Assembly: GCF_016909495.1 (NCBI RefSeq)
Contig: NZ_JAFBFW010000001.1
Location: 496,001 to 560,000 of the forward strand
Direction of reading: 5' to 3'
Origin: Pantoea coffeiphila
GTDB taxonomy: Bacteria; Pseudomonadota; Gammaproteobacteria; Enterobacterales; Enterobacteriaceae
Length of the DNA stretch: 64,000 nucleotides
Below the pieces are notes generated by a model, which was not told where the DNA came from, did no database searches, and saw only the letters and a program-made list of their open reading frames with translations. The position numbers and the translations under genes were made by a program. Shown here in pieces: positions 45,448 through 56,456 of this stretch (positions are counted from its first letter, which is position 1; each line of letters opens with the position of its first letter).

Positions 45448-47592
45448 CTACTTCAGCCCACGATGGTGCAGCATCGGTTCGATTTGCGGTTCACGTTCCA
45501 GCCAGCGGTGGAACAGCTGCTGCAAATCGCTGCTGTTGCCGCGCGAGAGGATCATCTCGCGGAAACGCTGTCCGTTTTCAGCGGTCAGCCCGCCGTGCTG
45601 CTCAAACCAGGCATAACCATCGTCCGCCAGCATCTGCGTCCACAGATAAGCATAGTAACCGGCGGCGTAGCCGTTACCCCAAATGTGCTGGAAATAGCTG
45701 GAGCGATAGCGCGGCGGCACCGCAGGCAAATCCAGCCCTTCCTGCTGTAGCGCCCGCTGCTCAATAACGTCAGCCTGCTGCAGCGGTTCATCGGCAGCCA
45801 GCAGATGCCAGTGCTGGTCGAGCAGCGCCGCCGCCAGCAGCTCGGTCATATCGTAGCCTTTATTAAATTTACTGGCGGCCTGCATCCGCTCGCGCAGGGC
45901 GGCTGGCATCGGTTCACCGGTCTGATAGTGGCGAGCATAGTGGTTAAACACCTGGTTATTACTGGCCCAGTGCTCGTTGATCTGCGACGGGAACTCGACG
46001 AAATCGCGCGGCGTATTGGTGCCGGAAAGGCTGGCATAGCGCTGTTCGGCAAAGATGCCGTGCAGCGCGTGGCCGAATTCGTGGAACAGCGTAATGACAT
46101 CATCCCACGAAAGCAGCGCCGGATGCCCTTCCGCAGGCCTGGTGTAGTTTGCCACGTTGTAAATCACCGGCTTAGTGCCCAACAGGGTCGACTGCTCAAC
46201 GAAGTTGCCCATCCACGCACCGCCGCCCTTGTTATCACGGCGGAACCAGTCGGTATAGAATAGCGCCAGCGGGCTGCCGTCTTTATCCAGCACCTCATAG
46301 ACTTTAACGTCGGGATGATAAACCGGAATATCAGCGCGCGGTTTAAAGGTGATGCCGAACAGCTGGGTTGCCGCGTAGAACACGCCGTTTTCCAGCACGT
46401 TGTTCAATTCAAAATAGGGATTGAGCTGAGCGTCATCAAGATCGTACTGTTCGCGCCTTACCTGCTCGGCGTAGAACAGCCAGTCCCACGGTGCCAGGTT
46501 AAAACCGCCGTTCTGACGGGTGATAATTTGCTGAATATCGTCGGCTTCACGCTGCGCCCGGGCGCTGGCCGCCGGTACAATCTGTCGCATGAAATCCAGC
46601 GCGGCCTGCGGGGTTTTCGCCATCTGATCCTGCATTTTCCAGGCGGAAAAGCTGTCGAAGCCCAGCAGCTTCGCCTGCCGGGCGCGCACCTGCGCCAGCC
46701 GGGCAATGACCTCGCGCGTATCGTTTTCGTCACCCTTCTCCGCCCGCGCCCAGGCGGCGTTAAACAGCGCCTGGCGGGTGCTGCGGTCGTCGATAGACTG
46801 AAGCGCAGGCTGCTGCGTGGTGTTTTGCAACGCCAGAAGCCACTGAGCCGACAGGCCACGGGCCTCCGCCGCTGCGCGGGCAACGGCAATCTCCGCCTCG
46901 TTCAGTCCGGCAAGCTGCTGGCTGCTGGCCACGGCCAGGCCTCCGGCTTTGGTGGCGGCCAGCAGCCGACGGGTAAAGCGGCTGCTGAGCCTTGCCGACT
47001 CCTGATTCAGCGCTTTCAGCTCGGTTTTTTCCTCATCGCTGAGCCGCGCCCCGGCCAGCTGAAACGCCTGCCAGGTCACTTCAACCAGCCTTAACGATTC
47101 ATCATCCAGCGACAGCTGATGGCGCTGCTGATACACCGTATCCAGCCGGGTAAAGAGCGCAGCATTGAGGTGAATGTCATCATCCAGCGCGGCCAGCTTT
47201 GGGGAAATCTCTTCGTCCAGCGCCTGTAGCGCATCGCTGGTGTTGCCGGCAGTCATCGCGCTGAATACGTTATAGACCCGGCGCAGATTTTCACCGCTCT
47301 TTTCCAGCGCCAGATAAGTGTTATTAAAATCGGCCGGTGCCGGATTGGCGGCAATGTCAGCGATCTCAGTGCGTTTCAGCTCGATAGCGCTCTCCAGCGC
47401 GGCGCGATAATCCTCATCGCTAATGCGATCGAAAGGTGGTGCCTGGTAAGGCAGCGTACTGGCCTGGCTGAACGGGTTAAGCTGGCGGGTGGACATCGGC
47501 TGATTCTCCTTAAATGATTCTGCCGCCAGCAGCGATGACGGGCTGGCGCTCAGTGCCACAACTATGGCGTAAATAGCGGATTTGTTGCGCAT
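45448..47592 (-). CDS. dcp: peptidyl-dipeptidase Dcp with an added signal peptide
   Basis: The protein is an M3 zinc peptidase that releases C-terminal dipeptides. The motif HEFGHALHG with a downstream E (SQINEHWA) is present and the core matches E. coli Dcp throughout, ending MLHHRGLK. E. coli Dcp begins near the position of residue 33 here; this gene adds MRNKSAIYAIVVALSASPSS, a plausible secretory signal (~24 residues to LLAAES), so the 714-residue form could be exported. A second ATG at 47494-47496, with AAGGAG 9-10 bp upstream, would give the ordinary cytosolic form. Confidence 0.93.
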   Translation of the reverse strand: MRNKSAIYAIVVALSASPSSLLAAESFKENQPMSTRQLNPFSQASTLPYQAPPFDRISDEDYRAALESAIELKRTEIADIAANPAPADFNNTYLALEKSGENLRRVYNVFSAMTAGNTSDALQALDEEISPKLAALDDDIHLNAALFTRLDTVYQQRHQLSLDDESLRLVEVTWQAFQLAGARLSDEEKTELKALNQESARLSSRFTRRLLAATKAGGLAVASSQQLAGLNEAEIAVARAAAEARGLSAQWLLALQNTTQQPALQSIDDRSTRQALFNAAWARAEKGDENDTREVIARLAQVRARQAKLLGFDSFSAWKMQDQMAKTPQAALDFMRQIVPAASARAQREADDIQQIITRQNGGFNLAPWDWLFYAEQVRREQYDLDDAQLNPYFELNNVLENGVFYAATQLFGITFKPRADIPVYHPDVKVYEVLDKDGSPLALFYTDWFRRDNKGGGAWMGNFVEQSTLLGTKPVIYNVANYTRPAEGHPALLSWDDVITLFHEFGHALHGIFAEQRYASLSGTNTPRDFVEFPSQINEHWASNNQVFNHYARHYQTGEPMPAALRERMQAASKFNKGYDMTELLAAALLDQHWHLLAADEPLQQADVIEQRALQQEGLDLPAVPPRYRSSYFQHIWGNGYAAGYYAYLWTQMLADDGYAWFEQHGGLTAENGQRFREMILSRGNSSDLQQLFHRWLEREPQIEPMLHHRGLK

Positions 47593-47697
47593 TTCCCTGC
47601 TCTCCTGCTCCCTGTTGCACGCTTTCCAGAATAAACGTGGAATCACGCAGGACGCAATGCCTTACTGCCCACCTGAACCTGCTAATTACGGATTAAC

Positions 47698-49029
<1,332 letters not shown>

Positions 49030-49508
49030 AATTATTCCTTCAAGCACGGCGGAAGATCCGTCCCGCAATTCACGGGAAAGGTGCTGGTTATCGATAAACA
49101 AACAGAGTGACCATTCTGTTTCCGAAAAAACAGACTCTGCTGTTTTGCAAAATCCGTACCAGCGAGAATAAATAAATTAATCATATTTATCAGTCGGATA
49201 AATTAAATTCTGGCAGGCATCATATTTTGGAATGATAAAAACGGCAGGCAACCGTTTGCTATTTAATGCGCAAACGGTTGCCTGGCATTAATAATAAATA
49301 CGCTCCTCTACCGGACATTATTCGTCTGTTCCCCGGCACCGAAATAACGCAGAGTCCGTCACTTTCGCACCATGCTGGTGCGACATTTTCTTATTAATCA
49401 TAACCATTCGCTTCTTATCACATCTGCCCTGAGATGGTATGGTGATCGGCGCTGCATGGTGGAAATTTCCGGGTTATGACGCCCAATTTTGTATTGAGGA
49501 ACAGTGAG
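49030..49508. other. 479-bp divergent intergenic region
   Basis: It contains the PurR-like inverted repeat described separately and, at 49366-49384, a hairpin TCGCACC/GGTGCGA followed by CATTTTC. No gene seen. Base composition is AT-rich in 49100-49240. Confidence 0.5.
49245..49284. promoter_or_regulatory. pair of PurR-like boxes forming a 15-bp inverted repeat
   Basis: Arms 49245-49259 and 49270-49284 are perfect complements. The left arm (from 49246) fits the PurR pattern ANGCAANCGNTTNCNT at all but the last base; the right arm fits in the other half except its first base. They lie between guaD and ydfG. Confidence 0.6.
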
Positions 49509-50255
49509 ATGATCGTATTTGTTACCGGCGCGACCGCTGGTTTTGGTCAGAGCATTACCCGTCGTTTTATCGCGCAGGGTCATCAGGTGATTGCAACCGG
49601 CCGCCGTCAGGAACGCCTGGATGCACTGAAGGAAGAGCTGGGTGAGAATGTCTATACGCTGAAGCTTGACGTGCGCGACCGCGCAGGCATCGATGAGGCG
49701 ATTGCCAGCCTGCCCGCCGAATGGCGCAACATTGACGTTCTGGTCAACAACGCCGGTCTGGCTCTGGGGATTGAACCGGCGCAGCGCGCCAGCCTGGATG
49801 ACTGGGAAGATATGATCGACACCAACAATAAAGGGCTGGTGTACATGACGCGTGCCATCCTGCCAGGCATGGTGGAACGCAATATCGGTCATATCATCAA
49901 TCTGGGTTCGATTGCCGGTAGCTGGCCGTATCCTGGCGGCAACGTTTATGGTGCAACTAAAGCCTTCGTGCGTCAGTTCAGCTTCAACCTGCGTACCGAT
50001 CTGCACGGCACCGCACTCCGCGTGACCGATATTGAGCCGGGTCTGGTGGGCGGCACCGAGTTTTCTAACGTGCGCTTTAAGGGTGATGATGCCCGTGCCG
50101 ATGGCGTTTACGACGGCGCTGTACCGCTGACGCCGGAAGACGTGACCGAAGCGGTCTGGTGGGTCGCCACGCTGCCAGCGCATGTGAACATTAACGCGCT
50201 GGAAATGATGCCGGTAGGTCAAAGCCAGGCCGGTTTACGCGTGCATAAGTCGTAA
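49509..50255 (+). CDS. ydfG: NADP-dependent 3-hydroxy acid dehydrogenase (YdfG)
   Basis: The 248-residue SDR protein has GATAGFGQSI (cofactor site), LVNNAGLALG, the serine of GSIAGSWPYPGG and the catalytic YGATK (Y-x-x-x-K). It oxidises L-allo-threonine, D-serine and 3-hydroxy acids. I chose ATG 49509, behind GAGGAACAG, matching the E. coli start; an open ATG at 49476 is not conserved. It begins the E. coli-like terminus block. A hairpin follows. Confidence 0.95.
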   Translation: MIVFVTGATAGFGQSITRRFIAQGHQVIATGRRQERLDALKEELGENVYTLKLDVRDRAGIDEAIASLPAEWRNIDVLVNNAGLALGIEPAQRASLDDWEDMIDTNNKGLVYMTRAILPGMVERNIGHIINLGSIAGSWPYPGGNVYGATKAFVRQFSFNLRTDLHGTALRVTDIEPGLVGGTEFSNVRFKGDDARADGVYDGAVPLTPEDVTEAVWWVATLPAHVNINALEMMPVGQSQAGLRVHKS

Positions 50256-50269
50256 TTTCCCCTCTGCTG

Positions 50270-50296
50270 CCTGCCCCCGCTTCAGGCGGGAGCAGG
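50270..50296. terminator. bidirectional hairpin between ydfG and ynfA
   Basis: CCTGC and CCCGC (50270-50280) pair with GCGGG and GCAGG (50286-50296) with one mismatch. It lies between convergent genes. Confidence 0.5.
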
Positions 50297-50303
50297 TCAG
50301 CGG

Positions 50304-50633
50304 CTAAATGGTTTTTCCCCATCCCGCCACGATAATCAGCATTCCGCAGAACGCCACCGCGGCCCCAACCCAGTCCCATGTGCTGAGCTTTACGCCGTCC
50401 ACCACCCGCAGCCAGACCAGCGCCGTCACAACATACACGCCACCGTAGGCGGCATAGACGCGCCCGCTCGCCTCCGGATGCAGGGTTAACAGCCAGACGA
50501 AAATCATCAAACTTAGCGCAGCGGGCAGCAGCAGCCACGGGGAGCCGCCTTTTTTTAACCAAAGCCAGGGCAAGAAACAGCCAATGATTTCGGCCAGCGC
50601 GGTGGCAAAAAACAGTAACGTGGTGGTCAACAT
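50304..50633 (-). CDS. ynfA: UPF0060 membrane protein YnfA
   Basis: The 109-residue inner membrane protein has four hydrophobic helices ([69 protein letters not shown]). It matches YnfA, which has an SMR-like fold and a proposed drug-export role. I chose ATG 50633, giving the family length; an 11-residue extension is unlikely. Divergent from ynfB. Confidence 0.9.
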   Translation of the reverse strand: MLTTTLLFFATALAEIIGCFLPWLWLKKGGSPWLLLPAALSLMIFVWLLTLHPEASGRVYAAYGGVYVVTALVWLRVVDGVKLSTWDWVGAAVAFCGMLIIVAGWGKTI

Positions 50634-50768
50634 ACGTGTAAATCTCTCCGAATCCTCAATGAACACACCGGGTCGCTGGTGAGCACTTCGGCGCTGATGA
50701 TATACTTATTGGCAATATCTGCGCAGCAGTTGTCTCCGCTTCGCGTCTGTAAAGAAAGGAAACCTTTG

Positions 50769-51116
50769 ATGAAATCACTACAACAACGTCTGACCCGCAC
50801 CACCCTACCACTGGTTTTACTGGCGGCACTGTTTTCCGTGCAGCACAGCGCAATGGCGCGCACTGACCGTCTGGTGATTGAAAACGGCGATAACTCGTTG
50901 AGTAAAGAACAGGCTCGTCAGGAGAAAGAACAGTGGGATGATACTCATCGCCTGCGTGGCAAAGTGAACAATCGTGTTGAGAAAGAGTTCGATAAAGTCG
51001 ATCGCGCCTTTGACACCCGCGACGGCTGCGAAAAAAGCCTGAATGTGAACGCCTACTGGGAACCTAATACGCTGCGCTGCCTGGATCGTCGTACCGGACG
51101 CCCGGTTGCACCGTAA
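50769..51116 (+). CDS. ynfB: DUF1283 periplasmic protein YnfB
   Basis: The 115-residue protein has a signal peptide ([20 protein letters not shown], cleavage near AMA) and the DUF1283 body ([42 protein letters not shown]). I chose ATG 50769, behind AAAGGAAAC; a longer frame from 50679 would spoil the signal. It is exported to the periplasm and of unknown function. Confidence 0.92.
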   Translation: MKSLQQRLTRTTLPLVLLAALFSVQHSAMARTDRLVIENGDNSLSKEQARQEKEQWDDTHRLRGKVNNRVEKEFDKVDRAFDTRDGCEKSLNVNAYWEPNTLRCLDRRTGRPVAP

Positions 51117-51261
51117 GCCCGGTCACTTCTCTGTTCGCCAACGGAATGTGGAAAGAAACGCCCCATAATTAAAAGTGCATCGCTATGGGGCTGACAGCGT
51201 TTCACGTTGGTGGGCAATTTTTTGGCTTATAATTACCGCTGTTCTCACGCAAAAGGATGAA

Positions 51262-51561
51262 ATGATGAAAGGTTCTAAGTGGATTTTAACCGCCCTGCTC
51301 GTTGCCAGCCCGCTGGCCGTTCAGGCATCTTGCGAAAGCGTCAAGGCTGATATTAGTCAGAAGATCATCAATAACGGCGTGCCAGAATCCGGTTTCTCGC
51401 TGGATATCGTCCCTAACGATCAGGCCGAGCAGGCTGGTGGTCAGGTTGTCGGGCACTGCGAGAGCGATACGCAAAAAATCGTCTATAAACGCAACGGTAA
51501 CGACAGCGAAAACAGTGTTCCTGCCAGTGCGGGAACCTCCCAGGATACACCTGCACAGTAA
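51262..51561 (+). CDS. ynfD: DUF1161 periplasmic protein YnfD
   Basis: The 99-residue protein has a signal peptide (ILTALLVASPLAVQA) and DUF1161 core (CESVKADISQKIINNGVP, GHCESDTQKIVYKR) with two cysteines able to pair. AAAGGATG precedes the ATG at 51262. It lies after ynfB, as in E. coli where speG and ynfC are inserted; they are not here. Periplasmic, function unknown. Confidence 0.9.
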   Translation: MMKGSKWILTALLVASPLAVQASCESVKADISQKIINNGVPESGFSLDIVPNDQAEQAGGQVVGHCESDTQKIVYKRNGNDSENSVPASAGTSQDTPAQ

Positions 51562-51609
51562 TCTCTTTACCGCTGACCTGAGGCATTATGCCTGGTCAGC
51601 GGTCCCTTC

Positions 51610-53064
51610 CTAATGGGGTTTTTGTACCGGCACCAGTCGCGACATCAGCAGGCTGCCAAACGCAATAATCAGTGACACCACAAACACCCAGTGCAGCGAG
51701 TGCGCGATTTCCGTCAGGATCAGATCAAGGTTCGCGGGTTTGAGCTGCTCGCGCCCGGCGGGTGACATCACCTGCTGCACCGGATCGCTATATTGCGGCA
51801 GGCGCAGCATCAAGTTGTAGTTCAGCACCGCCCCCATTAGCGCCGTGCCCAGCGCAGAGCCTAACATGCGGCTGAACATCACCGAAGCGGTACAAATCCC
51901 ACGGATCTCAAACTGCGCCGTATTCTGCACCGCAATCAGGAAGGTGGTGCTGGTCATCCCCATCCCCGTACCAATGACGAAAGCGGATAATCCGGCATAC
52001 CATACCGGGCTTTCGCGATGCAAAATCAGTAGCATCGCCGTTCCCGCTATCAGCAGCAGCGAACCCAGCTGAGCGGTAAATCGGTAAGAGGTGTGCTGCA
52101 TCAGCCTGCCGCTTAGCGTACTGGCCAGCGGCCAGCCAATTGACATCATCGCCAGCGCACTCCCTGCCTGCAGCGGTGTACCGCCGTTAACGCCCTGAAT
52201 CCAGGTAGGAAGGAATGCACTGATCCCCATCATCGCCGCACCGATCAGCAGGTTGCCTACGTTACCCGCCAGCAGCGTTCTGGTGCGCCAGATAGCCAGG
52301 GGAAACAGAGGCTCGCCCGAGTAACGTTCGTGGCGCAACAGTCCCCATCCGGCTAACAGCGCAACGGCGCTTAATACCAGCGTCCAGTAGCCAAGCGACT
52401 CGGCCTGTAACAGTGCGGTTAATAGCGCGGTAACGGTCAGCATCAACCAACAGCTGCCGGTGAAATTGATACGCCGATCGGTTTTTTCCCGGCTTTCCGG
52501 GAAGAAACGCACCAGCAGCAGCATCGAAATGATACCAATTGGCACGTTAACCCAGAAAACCAGCGCCCAGTTAAAGTGCTGTACCAGCCAGGCACCGGTC
52601 AGTGGCCCGACAATCGCCGCTACGCCCCACACGCTGGAAAGCCAGCCCTGCACGCCTGCGCGCTCTTTTGGCGGATAAACGTCGGCGATAATCGTTGAGG
52701 TCAGCGGCATAATAGCCCCGGCCCCCAGCCCCTGGAAGGCGCGGAAAAGAATCAGCCAGCCCATGCTACTGGCGAATCCGCAGAGTATCGAGCCCAGCAG
52801 GAACAGTCCGGCACCGATAAAAAACACGCGTTTGCGGCCCCACATATCGGCAAGGCGGCCATAGATGGGTACGGTGACCGCCTGGGTAAGCAGATAAATA
52901 GAGAAAACCCAGCCAAACTGCGAAAAACCACCCAGTTCAGTAATGATCGTGGGCATCGCTGTGGCGACAATGGTGACCTCAATGGCCGCCATAAACATCG
53001 ACAGCATGCAGGCAATCAGCACCCAGTGACGCCGGGTTACGGCGTTAATTGTATTTTCTGACAT
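51610..53064 (-). CDS. DHA2-family MFS drug-type exporter (EmrB/QacA-like)
   Basis: The 484-residue inner membrane protein has 14 hydrophobic helices and the DHA2 motifs: MFMAAIEVTIVATAMPTI in TM1, GRLADMWGRKRVF after TM2, FQGLGAGAIMPLT in TM4 and GWLSSVWGVAAIVGPLTGAW as motif C in TM5. Members export drugs or toxic metabolites with protons. AAGGAATCCC lies upstream of the ATG. No periplasmic adaptor gene is adjacent, so it is likely a single-component exporter. Substrate unknown. Confidence 0.88.
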   Translation of the reverse strand: MSENTINAVTRRHWVLIACMLSMFMAAIEVTIVATAMPTIITELGGFSQFGWVFSIYLLTQAVTVPIYGRLADMWGRKRVFFIGAGLFLLGSILCGFASSMGWLILFRAFQGLGAGAIMPLTSTIIADVYPPKERAGVQGWLSSVWGVAAIVGPLTGAWLVQHFNWALVFWVNVPIGIISMLLLVRFFPESREKTDRRINFTGSCWLMLTVTALLTALLQAESLGYWTLVLSAVALLAGWGLLRHERYSGEPLFPLAIWRTRTLLAGNVGNLLIGAAMMGISAFLPTWIQGVNGGTPLQAGSALAMMSIGWPLASTLSGRLMQHTSYRFTAQLGSLLLIAGTAMLLILHRESPVWYAGLSAFVIGTGMGMTSTTFLIAVQNTAQFEIRGICTASVMFSRMLGSALGTALMGAVLNYNLMLRLPQYSDPVQQVMSPAGREQLKPANLDLILTEIAHSLHWVFVVSLIIAFGSLLMSRLVPVQKPH

Positions 53065-53316
53065 GGGATTCCTTTTCGTTGCTTCCCTGCTAAGTGTGTA
53101 CCAAATCTTGTCGTGGAGTTTTCGGATTGTGCGCTTTAGCTGGTGACAACGTCACATAAATTCCAGGGTTTTGATTAGCTCAGCGCGCGAAATCACGATA
53201 ATTAAAACAACATCCCGTCAGGATAGTAAACGAAAACAATGGCTTTTTGCGGCATGGATTCAAAGAAGAGTATAGCCGGGGCGAACTCTTTAAGCGGTTC
53301 GCCCACGTTATCTGGC

Positions 53317-53982
53317 TTATAAGTTCAGGGGAGAGAGATCGAAATAGCGCGACAAATCGCGGGTTTCTGCACGTGGTAAATAAGGAAGCTCACCCAACAG
53401 CGGTGCGGGGATCTTATCCTGTAAGACGTTGATAATTTCTGCGTAGTGCGCAAGGCCTGGATTAATTCGGTTAGCCACCCAGCCCAGCAAAGGTAGCCCG
53501 TCGTTCAGTATCGCCTGTGCGGTCAGTAAAGCGTGGCTGATACAACCCAGTTTGATACCAACCACCAGAACGACGGGCATCTGTTCCTGCACCACCCAGT
53601 CGGATAGCGGGCGCCTGTCGCTCATCAGACTACGCCAGCCGCCGGTTCCCTCAATGACAATATGATCGGCCTGCTCATCCAGCGCATGCAGCCCGCTACT
53701 TAATGTGGCATAGCTAAACGACTGCAGGCTGGTACTGATTTCATCATCAAGCAGAGTTACCGGGTTAATGGCCTGATAAGGCAGCTGAAGTGAAGAAGAG
53801 GCCTGCAATACCAGGGCATCTTTATTTCTCGGCCCCTCTTCGGTTTGCTGACTACTTTTGGCTACCGGCTTGTAGCCAACGGCATGCTTATCGCCCACCG
53901 CAAGCGTTTGCAGCAACCCTCGTGACACTACCGTTTTACCGACTTCAGTATCGGTTCCGGTAACAAATAAACGTTTATACAT
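53317..53982 (-). CDS. bioD2: dethiobiotin synthetase-type ATPase BioD2 (YnfK)
   Basis: The 221-residue protein has Walker A GTDTEVGKTVVS, VAKSSQQTEEG and the GTGGWRSLMSDR loop, as in dethiobiotin synthetases, which close the ureido ring in biotin synthesis. E. coli carries this as the second BioD beside mlc, and the order is the same here. GGAG precedes the ATG. An inverted repeat GGGCGAAC/GTTCGCCC (53279-53304) follows the stop and may end the transcript. Primary BioD lies elsewhere. Confidence 0.92.
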   Translation of the reverse strand: MYKRLFVTGTDTEVGKTVVSRGLLQTLAVGDKHAVGYKPVAKSSQQTEEGPRNKDALVLQASSSLQLPYQAINPVTLLDDEISTSLQSFSYATLSSGLHALDEQADHIVIEGTGGWRSLMSDRRPLSDWVVQEQMPVVLVVGIKLGCISHALLTAQAILNDGLPLLGWVANRINPGLAHYAEIINVLQDKIPAPLLGELPYLPRAETRDLSRYFDLSPLNL

Positions 53983-54101
53983 AAACGGCTCCAGCAGGCC
54001 ATGTCTGGCCCACAGATAAACTTTTGGGAAGTAATGGAGCGAAAATTGTAGGGCAGCGCCTGGCGGTGAAGATTGCGTTGGCGCAATATTTAGTGGATTC
54101 G

Positions 54102-55319
54102 TTATCCCTGCAGTAATTTGATCAGCAGCGAGCCATTGTAGAGCGCATCCTTCACCAGTGCCGCACCGGGCATCGTTCCCTGGTTCAGGAACTCGGTCGG
54201 CTCCACGGACAGCGTTGCGCCATAGTCAGGTAGCGACTGTTGCTGAATGCAGGCGTTAATCGCCGGGAATAAAATCGGGTGTGCGCGATTGAGCGGCGAA
54301 CCTATCAACACTTTTTGCGGATGGAACAGGTTGACCATAATGGCCAGAATACGTCCAATACTGCCACCGACACCGGTGATAATGTCGCAGGCCAGCTGAT
54401 CGCCGCTCAGTGCAGCATCACACAGGTTTTCAATCGAAAGCGGCTGATTGTGCAGCGAAGAGCTCATTGATGCCTGCATACGCTGCGCGGCCAGTTCGAG
54501 CATGCTTTCCGTACTGGCCACGGTTTCCAGACAGCCGTGATTGCCGCAGTAGCAAAGTTTGCCCCAGGGGTCGACCTGGGTATGCCCTATCTCAACGAGC
54601 GTTGCGCCACCGCCGTGCAGCAGTCTGCCGCCGGTAATCACCCCGGCACCAACGTTATGATCGATCACCACCTGCAAAACATCGCTGGCATCACGCGACG
54701 CTCCAAACAGTGACTCAGCCATGGTCCAGGCGCAGATATCGTGCTGGATGTAGACCGGCAGTCCGGTTCGCAGCTCCAGTTCCGGCCCCAGCGGCATGTC
54801 ATCGACCTGATAAAACGGCATGCGATGCACGATACCCGCCTGGCCGTTAACTCTACCCGGTAAGGTAATAGCAATAGCCGTCAGCCGTTCCAGACGGCTC
54901 TGGTGGATCACAAAGAATTGATCGATCAGCTGAATAATGCGCTGAAGAAGCGGCTCGGGATCGGTGGGAGGCAGCGCAAACTGCTGTTCAACTACCATTT
55001 TGCTGCTGAGATCTCGCAGCGCGATAGTCATATCGCCGTTGCCAATACGAACGGCGAGAAAATGCCAGGCTTCCGTGTCCAGCACCAGGCCAACGGCGGG
55101 ACGCCCCCGGCTACCGGGTTCCTGGAATTCGGTTTCTTTAACCAGGTGCGCTTCCAGCATTTCACGAACAATCTTGGTAATACTGGCTGGAGCCAGCTGC
55201 GCTTTTTTGGACAGTTCGATACGCGAAATAGGGCCAAACCGGTCGATAAGCCGATAGACCGCACCGGCATTGGTCTGTTTAATCTGGTCGATATGACCAG
55301 GCTGATTGTCCGCAATCAC
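54102..55319 (-). CDS. mlc: ROK-family global repressor Mlc
   Basis: The ~405-residue protein matches E. coli Mlc: HTH with LAPASITKIVREMLEAHLV, ROK core with IDHNVGAGVITGGRLLHGGG, the zinc motif YCGNHGCLE and the ending DALYNGSLLIKLLQG. It represses PTS and glucose genes and is inactivated by membrane-bound EIICB-Glc. I chose GTG 55319 (CGGGAG upstream), matching the start in E. coli; an extended GTG at 55343 is open. Order with bioD2, ynfL and ynfM is as in E. coli. Confidence 0.94.
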   Translation of the reverse strand: MIADNQPGHIDQIKQTNAGAVYRLIDRFGPISRIELSKKAQLAPASITKIVREMLEAHLVKETEFQEPGSRGRPAVGLVLDTEAWHFLAVRIGNGDMTIALRDLSSKMVVEQQFALPPTDPEPLLQRIIQLIDQFFVIHQSRLERLTAIAITLPGRVNGQAGIVHRMPFYQVDDMPLGPELELRTGLPVYIQHDICAWTMAESLFGASRDASDVLQVVIDHNVGAGVITGGRLLHGGGATLVEIGHTQVDPWGKLCYCGNHGCLETVASTESMLELAAQRMQASMSSSLHNQPLSIENLCDAALSGDQLACDIITGVGGSIGRILAIMVNLFHPQKVLIGSPLNRAHPILFPAINACIQQQSLPDYGATLSVEPTEFLNQGTMPGAALVKDALYNGSLLIKLLQG

Positions 55320-55461
55320 ACCCCAGCTCCCGCTTATTTTCACGCTTCAAAATAAAGCATACTGCTCATGGTGAAACACTTCGCACACAAGGTCAAATAT
55401 TTGATTCGATATGTGATTTGCAGCACATAAACAGCAGAAGAGCGCTCATGTTTTCCACGAT

Positions 55462-56352
55462 TTAATGCGCCGGCAGCAGCAGCGACATCATGGCCGACAT
55501 GACGGCTGGTCGTTCACGCAGCCGCGACCAAACCAGCCAGACCTGTGACAGCGCATCTGCTTCCTGTAAAGGAATCCAGACGACATCCGCCAGCCGAACG
55601 CGGCGGAAAGATGCAGGCAAAATGGACACACCAAGCCCGGTCGAAACCAGCCCGATAATGGTCATTGCTTCCCCCACTTCCTGGGCAATATTCGGCTCAA
55701 TCTGGTAGTGATGCAGCAGGGTTAAAATTTCCGTATAGAGGGCCGTTCCGACCTGGGGATCGAAAAAAACAAACGGCTCATTAGCCAGTTCGCGAACGCT
55801 GATGGTCTGTCTACCGGCCAGCAGATGGTCGCGATGAACCAGCGCATACATCGGTTCTTCCAGGATCAGCTGATGATCCAGCGTTTCCGGTAACGGTGTA
55901 TTACGCATCACCCCCAGATCGAGCCGACCATCGATCAGCGGTGCCAGCTGCTGACGCGTGTTGATCTCCTGCATTTGCAGGTGAACGGCGGGAAAACGCT
56001 GACGAAAGGTGAACAATGCATCGGACACCACGCTGATAAACGGGGCCGAAGAGGTAAAACCAATACGCAGCTCACCCTCATCACCACGATGCAAACGCGC
56101 CGCTTTATCAGCGGCCTGAGCAACGTTTTGCAGTATTAAGCGGGCATCCAGCAAAAACTGCTGGCCGGCTGCCGTCAGGCGTACGCTGCGGTTGGTTCTG
56201 GCAAACAGACGTGCGCCGATTTCCTGCTCCAGGATCTGAACCTGCTGACTGAGCGGCGGCTGGGAGATATTCAGCCGCTGCGCCGCACGGCCAAAGTGCA
56301 GTTCTTCAGCAACGGCAATAAAGTAACGCAGATGACGAAGCTCGATATTCAT
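55462..56352 (-). CDS. ynfL: LysR-family regulator YnfL
   Basis: The 296-residue protein has a LysR winged helix (RHLRYFIAVAEELHFGRAAQ, ISQPPLSQQVQ) and effector domain (LRIGFTSSAPFISVVSDAL, EPMYALVHRDH). It is divergent from ynfM, its probable target, with an AT-rich 104-bp gap containing the palindromic TTAATATATTA (about 56376-56386). The effector is unknown. Start at 56352 has a weak ribosome site. Confidence 0.9.
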   Translation of the reverse strand: MNIELRHLRYFIAVAEELHFGRAAQRLNISQPPLSQQVQILEQEIGARLFARTNRSVRLTAAGQQFLLDARLILQNVAQAADKAARLHRGDEGELRIGFTSSAPFISVVSDALFTFRQRFPAVHLQMQEINTRQQLAPLIDGRLDLGVMRNTPLPETLDHQLILEEPMYALVHRDHLLAGRQTISVRELANEPFVFFDPQVGTALYTEILTLLHHYQIEPNIAQEVGEAMTIIGLVSTGLGVSILPASFRRVRLADVVWIPLQEADALSQVWLVWSRLRERPAVMSAMMSLLLPAH

Positions 56353-56456
56353 ATTTTAAATATATCATTTGAGATTATTAATATATTAGACATCATAATA
56401 GGTTTTTCTTATCTTTTCCATGGAGAGACTAAGCCATCCCCGCTAAGGAACCTGAA

